NCBI GenBank assembly: GCA_019233415.1
Contig: JAFAMK010000411.1
Location: forward strand, 1-12,795
DNA: 12,795 bases
From: Vulcanimicrobiota bacterium
Lineage (GTDB): Bacteria > Vulcanimicrobiota > Vulcanimicrobiia > Vulcanimicrobiales > Vulcanimicrobiaceae
Reading direction: 5' to 3'
Shown here: positions 1-4,558 of the stretch, piece after piece
Position numbering within the stretch: the first letter of the stretch is position 1
Layout: each line of letters begins with the position of its first letter
The notes under the pieces: generated by a model
What the model was told of the DNA's origin: nothing
The model's input: the letters and a program-made list of their open reading frames with translations, nothing else
Databases searched by the model: none
Translations under genes and position numbers: made by a program

Positions 1-637
1 GGAAGTGCGGACCCCAGGCCTCGTCGACCAGCAGCGGCACGTCGAACTCGTGCGCGATCCGCGCGATCGCCTCGAGGTCGGCGGCGACGCCGTAGTACGT
101 CGGCGACACGAGGTACACCGCGCGGACGTCGCGCTCGCGCTCCAGCGTCGCGCGCACGGTCTCGGGCGTGACCGTGTGATCCATGTGGAGCGCCTCGTCG
201 ACTTCCGGCTGCATCCACACCGGCGTCGCGCCGGACATGATGAGGCCGCCCATCGCGCTCTTGTGCGAGTTGCGCGGCAGCGCGAGCTTGTCGCCCGGGT
301 TGAGCGCGGTCATCATCATGCACTGGTTGCCGCTGGTCGACCCGTTGATCAGGAAGAACGACTGGTCCGCGCCGTAGCACGCGGCGGCGAGGTCCTGCGC
401 CTCGACCAGCGCCTCTTCGGGCTGTAGCAGGTCGTCCAGGCCGCGAATCTGGGTCAGGTCGATCGCCAGGACGTTGTCGCCGACGAAGTCGCGGAAGGCG
501 CGCTCCATCCCGATCCCCTGCTTGTGGCCGGGCGTGTGGAACGGGATCACGCCCGCGTCGACGTAGTCGAGCAGGACCTGGAAGTAGGGCGCGCGCGTCT
601 GGTCGAGCGCGGTCGTCGAAGGCTCCCGGTTCGTCAC
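1..637 (-). CDS. Orn/Lys/Arg decarboxylase, N-terminal part (runs off the left edge)
   Basis: The first 212 residues of a fold-type I PLP decarboxylase of the ornithine/lysine/arginine family (SpeA/CadA-like, major domain) are present. These enzymes start polyamine synthesis by removing the carboxylate of a basic amino acid. Visible motifs in order are HTPGHKQG (34-41), GSTSGN phosphate-binding region (99-104), RNSHKS (122-127), SPTYYG (178-183) and VDEAWG (204-209), whose Asp205 should contact the PLP ring nitrogen. The lysine that binds PLP would follow and lies outside the window, so substrate choice cannot be judged. The start is a GTG at 637-635; it leaves the normal short helix before the HxPGHK motif, and a promoter sits just upstream. 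It is divergent from bioY with 87 nt between starts. The Trp in DEAWG replaces the His common in SpeA-type enzymes; I regard this as a family variant rather than damage. Confidence 0.88.
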   Translation of the reverse strand, partial: MTNREPSTTALDQTRAPYFQVLLDYVDAGVIPFHTPGHKQGIGMERAFRDFVGDNVLAIDLTQIRGLDDLLQPEEALVEAQDLAAACYGADQSFFLINGSTSGNQCMMMTALNPGDKLALPRNSHKSAMGGLIMSGATPVWMQPEVDEALHMDHTVTPETVRATLERERDVRAVYLVSPTYYGVAADLEAIARIAHEFDVPLLVDEAWGPHF

Positions 638-647
638 AACGCGTCGC

Positions 648-676
648 AGTATAGCGCGCTCGAACGCGCTCGTCGA
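648..676 (-). promoter_or_regulatory. Putative sigma-70-type promoter of the decarboxylase gene
   Basis: On the minus strand TCGACG (676-671) is followed after exactly 17 nt by TATACT (653-648), matching TTGACA/TATAAT at 4 and 5 of 6 positions. Transcription would start near 641, only a few bases before the GTG at 637, so the mRNA would be almost leaderless. TATACT stands out in such GC-rich DNA. This is a pattern match only. Confidence 0.45.
653..670. promoter_or_regulatory. 18-bp near-perfect palindrome, candidate operator
   Basis: AGCGCGCTCGAACGCGCT is self-complementary at 8 of 9 pairs; only 659/664 mismatch. It fills the spacer between the proposed -35 and -10 boxes of the decarboxylase promoter and lies 55 nt before bioY, so a bound repressor could occlude the promoter. 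GC-rich DNA throws up CG-type palindromes by chance, so position is the main argument. Confidence 0.3.
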
Positions 677-724
677 TTCCCCCGGCGGAGGGGACGCGAA
701 ATCGTAACCGGAACCGGCCTCGCG

Positions 725-1270
725 ATGGCCGCCACCGCCCGCTCCCTCTCCCCCGCGCGTCTCTTCGCTCGCCGCGCCGCGCTCGTCGTCGCCGGCTCCG
801 CGCTGCTCGCCATCTCGGCGCAGATCGCCGTTCCGGCCTGGCCCGTCCCCGTCACCCTGCAGACGCTCGCGATCCCGGTCATCGTCGCGCTGCTCGGGCG
901 CAACCTCGGGACGCTCGCCGTCCTCGCGTACCTCGGCGAGGCCGCGCTCGGGCTCCCGGTGCTGCAAGGCTTCGCCGGCGGACTCGTTCATTTCGTCGGC
1001 CCCACGGGTGGCTATCTGATCGGGTTCCCGGTCGCGGCGTGGCTCGTCGGGCTACTCTACGAACGCGGGTTCGGCGAGGGCTATGCGCGACGTTTCGTCG
1101 CCGTGCTGCTCGGGACCGCGGTCGTCTTCGTCACCGGCCCCGCGTGGCTCGCGTTCGTCCTCCATCTCGACGCCGCCAAGGCGGTCGCGCTCGGCGTCGT
1201 CCCCTTCCTCATCGGCGACGTCGCGAAGTGCCTCATAGCGGCCGGCCTGCGGCCGCGGCGCGTCGGGTAG
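725..1270 (+). CDS. bioY: BioY biotin transporter, ECF S component
   Basis: A 181-residue integral membrane protein of the BioY family, the biotin-binding subunit of energy-coupling-factor transporters. Hallmarks are PVPVTLQTL (40-48), the long hydrophobic stretches that follow, the GLPVLQGFAGG loop (76-86), VGPTGGYLIGFPVAAW (91-106) and the C-terminal PFLIGDVAK (160-168). Length matches the family (about 180-200). ATG 725 is chosen because the frame upstream has no other usual start near it and reads as Arg-rich non-protein. A GGAGGGG run at 687-693 is too far (about 30 nt) to be its ribosome site. No bioM/bioN-type ATPase or T-component gene is in the window, so it would use a shared ECF module or work alone. 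It is divergent from the decarboxylase, and its last 219 nt are overlapped in antisense by the open frame of the convergent hypothetical gene. Confidence 0.92.
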   Translation: MAATARSLSPARLFARRAALVVAGSALLAISAQIAVPAWPVPVTLQTLAIPVIVALLGRNLGTLAVLAYLGEAALGLPVLQGFAGGLVHFVGPTGGYLIGFPVAAWLVGLLYERGFGEGYARRFVAVLLGTAVVFVTGPAWLAFVLHLDAAKAVALGVVPFLIGDVAKCLIAAGLRPRRVG

Positions 1271-1612
1271 GACCGTCAGCCGCACGTACAGGCCGTCGCG
1301 GCCGCGCGTGGTGACCTCGCGCAGCCGGGCCTCGCGGTCGTAGATCACGCGCACGCGCCGCTTCCCGTCGTAGGTCCGCCGGTCGCCGTTGTCCGGGTCG
1401 ACGTAGACCGGCAGCGGGACGTCGCCGTTCACCTCGGCGTAGGCGTCGAGCGCGTCGTGAGTGATCTCGACCGTCACGAACCCGTTCGAGTACCGCAGCG
1501 CCAGCTCGGGCGCGTCGCGGTCCTCGACGACCGGTTCCAGCCGCTGGTTGCGCCGCTCCACCCCGAGCTTGCGCAGCGGCGCGGTCGGGCCGCGCTCGAT
1601 CCGCCGGATCAC
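1052..1612 (-). CDS. Hypothetical protein with tail antisense to bioY
   Basis: Not recognised. The GTG start at 1612 overlaps the TGA of the preceding 63-aa gene as GTGA, so translational coupling is likely. The first about 115 residues look like a compact mostly beta protein: YSNGFVTVEIT (41-51), a short helix THDALDAYAEV (51-61), PLPVYVDPDNGDRRTYDGKR (67-86), RVRVIYD (86-92), then GLYVRLTVLP (107-116). From about residue 115 to the stop at 1052 the chain is made of Asp/Glu/Arg/Gly-rich low-quality sequence. That part is exactly where it reads antisense through bioY. The true protein may therefore be about 115-120 residues with a mutated or frameshifted stop, or the tail may be real. The core is supported by the operon arrangement; the C-terminus is doubtful. 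Confidence 0.5.
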   Translation of the reverse strand: MIRRIERGPTAPLRKLGVERRNQRLEPVVEDRDAPELALRYSNGFVTVEITHDALDAYAEVNGDVPLPVYVDPDNGDRRTYDGKRRVRVIYDREARLREVTTRGRDGLYVRLTVLPDAPRPQAGRYEALRDVADEEGDDAERDRLGGVEMEDEREPRGAGDEDDRGPEQHGDETSRIALAEPAFVE

Positions 1613-1800
1613 GAGGCGGCGCGGTCCTCGGGTGCCGTCTGAAGCAGTCCGCGCTCCTCGGCGATCCGCGCCAGCGCGGCGCGCGCGTTGCGCTCGGCGT
1701 CGTCCGCGGCGCGCAGCGCCTCCGCGATCTCCTGCGCGGTCGCCGGACGGCGGAACAAGACCCGCCCGGCGGCGTCGGTCACGGTGACGTACGCTTCCAT
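1609..1800 (-). CDS. Small 63-aa hypothetical protein
   Basis: A short protein starting at ATG 1800 with a weak AGAAGAG ribosome site, 20 nt after the HNH stop and overlapping the next gene by 4 nt. Residues 1-18 (EAYVTVTDAAGRVLFRR) look like a beta hairpin, followed by PATAQEIAEALRAADDAERN (19-38) and further Ala/Glu/Arg-rich helix to about residue 52, so a small beta-hairpin plus amphipathic helix or coiled coil is predicted. No catalytic or zinc motif is seen. Because it sits between the HNH gene and the hypothetical gene with tight spacing, it is probably co-transcribed with both. Function unknown. Confidence 0.55.
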   Translation of the reverse strand: MEAYVTVTDAAGRVLFRRPATAQEIAEALRAADDAERNARAALARIAEERGLLQTAPEDRAAS

Positions 1801-1820
1801 GCTCTTCTATTGTCGGCGGG

Positions 1821-2351
1821 TTAGGCCTCGATGCGCTCCTCGATCGAGACGTTGTACAGGAACAAGAACTGGTGCCACTCGCCGGGGAGCGTGTTGCGCT
1901 TGACCCGGATCCAGGGGATGTACTTGGGCGCCTTCGGCTTGCGCTTCAGCTTCATGTTGGCGTGCTCGGGGGTGCGGTTGTTCTTGCGGTTGTTGCACCG
2001 CATGCACGCGCACACGAGGTTTTCCCAGGTCGACGGGCCGCCTTTGCTGCGCGGCAAGACGTGGTCGACCGTCATCATCCGCTCGCCCTTGATCCCGCAG
2101 TACATGCACGTGTAGTCGTCGCGCAGCAGCACGTTCTTCTTCGTCAGCGCGACCTTCTGCATCGGGCGCTTGATGTAGTAGAGCATCCGAATGATCGACG
2201 GCAGCCGCATCTCGTACGACGTCGACTTGATGATGTCGTCGCGGCGGTGGACGATCTCGGCTTTGCCCGAGAACAGCAGCTTCACCGCGCGCTGAAAGCT
2301 GGTGATGTTCAGCGCTTCGTAGGTGAAGTTCAAGACGAGGACGTCGTTCAC
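1821..2351 (-). CDS. HNH endonuclease family protein (CxxC zinc type)
   Basis: A 176-residue HNH protein. The N-terminal 75 residues (VLVLNFTYEALNI, then a helix and RRDDIIKSTSYEMRLPSIIR) are the usual pre-domain of this free-standing family. The nuclease core has CMYC (Cys82, Cys85), TVDHVLPRSKGG (94-105, His97 as candidate general base), WENLVCACMRCNNRK (109-123) with Cys116/Cys119 as the second zinc pair, and Asn111 and Asn120. Length and motif order fit the widespread chromosomal HNH proteins, whose cellular role is not well defined; nothing here points to an intron, homing or restriction system. The GTG start at 2351 is favoured by a GGGAGAG ribosome site at 2361-2355. It leads the small operon with the 63-aa and hypothetical genes. 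Confidence 0.88.
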   Translation of the reverse strand: MNDVLVLNFTYEALNITSFQRAVKLLFSGKAEIVHRRDDIIKSTSYEMRLPSIIRMLYYIKRPMQKVALTKKNVLLRDDYTCMYCGIKGERMMTVDHVLPRSKGGPSTWENLVCACMRCNNRKNNRTPEHANMKLKRKPKAPKYIPWIRVKRNTLPGEWHQFLFLYNVSIEERIEA

Positions 2352-2401
2352 GATCTCTCCCGTGTACGGAGCGGGTCGGGGTCATGATCGGCCGGGAAAC
2401 G

Positions 2402-2436
2402 CGAGAAGCGAGGCACGCAGTGGGCCTCGCTTCTCG
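2402..2436 (-). terminator. Perfect 13-bp stem-loop after pdxT
   Basis: CGAGAAGCGAGGC (2402-2414) pairs without mismatch with GCCTCGCTTCTCG (2424-2436) around a 9-nt loop. It lies between the pdxT stop and the HNH start on the strand both genes use. There is no real U tract after it on the minus strand (only CGTTT), so it may be a Rho-assisted terminator, an mRNA stabiliser or a processing site. The hairpin is certain as sequence; its role is inferred. Confidence 0.55.
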
Positions 2437-2460
2437 AAGGGGACGACAAGACGGCGCTCC

Positions 2461-2484
2461 GGAACGGACTCCGAGAGTCGTTCC
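2461..2484 (-). repeat. Second hairpin in the pdxT-HNH spacer
   Basis: GGAAC-G-GACT and AGTC-GTTCC pair as 5+4 bp with one bulged G around loop CCGAG. It lies 24 nt from the perfect 13-bp hairpin. The rest of the 211-nt spacer (2352-2562) has GGCGCC palindromes at 2513-2518 and 2554-2559. I see no convincing promoter, start codon with coding sequence or riboswitch in it. Confidence 0.35.
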
Positions 2485-2562
2485 ATTCGGCTGGCCTTTG
2501 CCTTTGGGCACCGGCGCCGGGTGTGAGCGGCATGCCGAAGGATTCGCCTCGTCGGCGCCGGT

Positions 2563-3147
2563 TCACCTCGTCGCGGGGATCATCCCGAGGAAATAGCCGT
2601 GCACGCGGTCGTCGTGCGTCAGCTCGGGGTGGAACGAGGTCCCCAGCACGTTCCCGGCGCGGACCATCACGCCGTGACCGTCGCGCTCGGCGAGCGTCTC
2701 GACCGACGGGCCGGTCCGCTCGATCCACGGCGCGCGGATGAAAACCGCCGGGAACGGCTCGGTGCCGAGCGCCGGGATCGGGAGCGGGACCTCGGCCGAG
2801 TCGACTTGCCGGCCGAACGCGTTGCGGCGGACGGTCACGTCGAGCAGGTCCAGCGTCGGCTGGTCGAGGCCGGCGACGTCGTGCGCGGCGACGATCATCC
2901 CCATGCAGGTGCCCCAGAACGGCATCCCGCCACGTACCCGCGCGCGGATCGGCTCGGTCAGCCCGAACCGGTCGAGCAGCCGGATCACCGTCGTCGACTC
3001 GCCGCCGGGGACGACCAGCGCGTCGACCGACGCCAACTCTTCGGGCGTGCGGACCTCGACGGCGCGCGCCCCAGACCGTTCGAGCGCTCGAACGTGCTCG
3101 ACGACGTCACCTTGGAGCGCCAGCACGCCCACCGTGGGCGCGGCCAC
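2563..3147 (-). CDS. pdxT: PLP synthase glutaminase subunit PdxT
   Basis: A 194-residue class I glutamine amidotransferase that hydrolyses glutamine and passes ammonia to PdxS for pyridoxal 5'-phosphate synthesis. It begins with VGVLALQGDVVEH (6-18), has the oxyanion-region PGGEST (47-52), the nucleophile elbow WGTCMGM with Cys81, and SFHPEL with catalytic His173 and Glu175. Length agrees with Bacillus-type PdxT (about 196). The start is a GTG at 3147, one base after the pdxS stop (TAG C GTG), so expression must be coupled to pdxS. No abnormality is seen. The gene is followed by the two hairpins of the 2352-2562 spacer. Confidence 0.96.
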   Translation of the reverse strand: MAAPTVGVLALQGDVVEHVRALERSGARAVEVRTPEELASVDALVVPGGESTTVIRLLDRFGLTEPIRARVRGGMPFWGTCMGMIVAAHDVAGLDQPTLDLLDVTVRRNAFGRQVDSAEVPLPIPALGTEPFPAVFIRAPWIERTGPSVETLAERDGHGVMVRAGNVLGTSFHPELTHDDRVHGYFLGMIPATR

Positions 3148-3148
3148 G

Positions 3149-4048
3149 CTAAGTGCCGCGGGTCGCGAGCAGCTCGTGCTCGGGGAGCTTGCGGATGTCC
3201 AGGCCGTCCATCGCCTTGGCCTCTTCCGGGATCGCCTTGTGTGCCTTCAGCACGACGTCGGGGTCCTGCCAGTGCGTCGTCGCGTCGACGATCGCCCGCG
3301 CGAACGCGGCCGGGTCGGTCGACTTGAAGATCCCGCTGCCGACGAAAATCCCTTCGGCGCCGAGCTCCATCATCAGCGCGGCGTCGGCCGGCGTCGAGAC
3401 GCCGCCGGCGCAGAACAGGACGACCGGGAGAGCCTTGTGCGCCGCGACCTCGCGGACGAGCTCGAGCGGCGCGCCGAGGTCGCGCGCCCGCGCAACCAAT
3501 TCTTCGCGCGGCATCGACACGAGCTGCGCGATCCCGTCGCGGATCGCGCGCATGTGGCGGACCGCCTCGACGATGTTCCCGGAGCCGGCTTCGCCCTTGC
3601 TGCGGATCATCGCGGCGCCCTCGGCGATCCGGCGCAGCGCCTCGCCGAGGTCGCGCGCGCCGCAGACGAACGGCACCGTGTAGCCGTGCTTGTCGAGGTG
3701 GTAGAGGTCGTCGGCCGGCGTGAGGACTTCGGACTCGTCGATGTAGTCGACGCCCAGCGACTGGAGCTGCCGCGCCTCACCGATGTGCCCGATCCGAACT
3801 TTTGCCATGACCGGGATCGTCACGGCGCCCATGATCCGCTCGATCAGCGCGGGATGGCTCATCCGCGCGACGCCGCCCGCGGCGCGAATGTCGGCCGGGA
3901 TGCGTTCGAGCGCCATCACCGCGACCGCGCCGGCCTCCTCGGCGATCTTCGCCTGCTCGGGCGTCACGACGTCCATGATGACGCCGCCCTTGAGCATGTG
4001 GGCGAGGCCGCGCTTGACGGTCTCCGTCCCGGTCGCGTGTCCGTTCAT
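3149..4048 (-). CDS. pdxS: PLP synthase subunit PdxS
   Basis: PdxS (299 residues from the chosen start) condenses ribose 5-phosphate, glyceraldehyde 3-phosphate and ammonia into PLP as a dodecamer with PdxT. The (beta/alpha)8 barrel reads through with GGVIMDVV (Asp26), IPADIRAAGGVARM (50-63), VMAKVRIGH (first catalytic lysine, Lys83), DYIDESEVLTPAD (101-113), PFVCGARDLGEALRRIAEGAA, IRSKGEAGSGN (second lysine, Lys151) and a phosphate site GIFVGSGIFKS. Offsets of +2 relative to Bacillus subtilis Lys81/Lys149 are constant. The start ATG at 4048 (MNGHATGTETVKRG) matches the family N-terminus. An in-frame ATG at 4060, preceded closely by CAGGA, is the alternative. FCAGGVSTPAD replaces the commoner FAAGGVATPAD and is probably neutral. 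Confidence 0.96.
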   Translation of the reverse strand: MNGHATGTETVKRGLAHMLKGGVIMDVVTPEQAKIAEEAGAVAVMALERIPADIRAAGGVARMSHPALIERIMGAVTIPVMAKVRIGHIGEARQLQSLGVDYIDESEVLTPADDLYHLDKHGYTVPFVCGARDLGEALRRIAEGAAMIRSKGEAGSGNIVEAVRHMRAIRDGIAQLVSMPREELVARARDLGAPLELVREVAAHKALPVVLFCAGGVSTPADAALMMELGAEGIFVGSGIFKSTDPAAFARAIVDATTHWQDPDVVLKAHKAIPEEAKAMDGLDIRKLPEHELLATRGT

Positions 4049-4057
4049 TGTGCGTCT

Positions 4058-4098
4058 CATTGTCCTGCTCGAACTCGCCTGGTTCAATGCGGACAATG
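4058..4098 (-). repeat. 8-bp inverted repeat in the pdxS leader
   Basis: On the minus strand CATTGTCC (4098-4091) is complementary to GGACAATG (4065-4058), separated by 25 nt. The 3' arm contains the upstream candidate ATG (4060) and ends 9 nt before the preferred ATG of pdxS (4048). It could form an mRNA hairpin or be a protein site; it could also be chance. Confidence 0.25.
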
Positions 4099-4104
4099 CG
4101 AACG

Positions 4105-4542
4105 CTAGGGCGTCGGCTCCGGCGTCGGCGAGGGGGACTCGGTCTCGACCTCGTTCGGGTCGTGCGAGACGAGCGGGATCGGGAGCGGCGGCGAGGTGTA
4201 GATCCCGCTCGGCGTCTGCGGCGGCGGGGTCGGCGTGCGCTTCGGGCGCGGGGGTGCCGTTCGTGGGGTTGGGGTCGGCGGCGCGGTCACTCGCGGGTCG
4301 GGGAAACCAGGGTCGGTCGCGACCGCGACGACTTGCAGCCGCTTCCAGTTCTTCAAGTCGGCTTGGTCGGTCGGGTTGGCCTCGGGAACCGGCGTGATCC
4401 CCGAGGCCGCGATCGGGACCCGCTGCTCGGTCTGGAGCAGGACCCGGTCGCCCAGCTTCTGGCCGATCAGGATGGAGACGAGGAGCACCAGGGCGCCCGC
4501 GACGAGCAGCACCGAGAGCCCCGGGCGACGGACGGGCGGCAC
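4105..4542 (-). CDS. Small membrane-anchored Pro/Thr-rich protein, unknown function
   Basis: An about 145-residue protein with a short basic/proline N-terminus (VPPVRRPG), one clear transmembrane helix (about residues 9-28, LSVLLVAGALVLLVSILIG) and then an outward-facing part of about 115 residues. A short ordered segment (QADLKNWKRLQVVAVATDPG) is followed by long Pro/Thr/Ser-rich repeats such as TAPPTPTPRTAPP and a C-terminal SPTPEPTP. The topology suggests a cell-surface or periplasmic stalk protein. The start is uncertain: GTG 4542 is the only usual start just before the helix and lies 16 nt after the glycosidase stop. The same frame stays open upstream to 4662, inside the glycosidase gene. 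It lies between the glycosidase and pdxS, all on one strand. No family recognised. Confidence 0.6.
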   Translation of the reverse strand: MPPVRRPGLSVLLVAGALVLLVSILIGQKLGDRVLLQTEQRVPIAASGITPVPEANPTDQADLKNWKRLQVVAVATDPGFPDPRVTAPPTPTPRTAPPRPKRTPTPPPQTPSGIYTSPPLPIPLVSHDPNEVETESPSPTPEPTP

Positions 4543-4558
4543 GGGCGGGCGGACTTCG

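Noticed and set aside
703..715. BirA-operator-like half site (TCGTAACC) before bioY
   Set aside because: Resembles one half of TTGTAACC-N-GGTTACAA, but no matching second half is present at the right distance.
1821..2351. HNH gene as part of a homing intron, restriction or phage module
   Set aside because: No methyltransferase, integrase, intron core or phage gene is nearby, and the protein matches the free-standing chromosomal family.
2510..2561. Two CGGCGCCGG copies as a regulatory repeat
   Set aside because: Short self-complementary GC sequences recur by chance in this composition; no positional logic beyond the spacer.
2738..4108. Long plus-strand open frame across pdxT and pdxS
   Set aside because: Antisense shadow of two certain genes; Arg/Asp-rich composition without domains. 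Long shadows are expected in GC-rich DNA.
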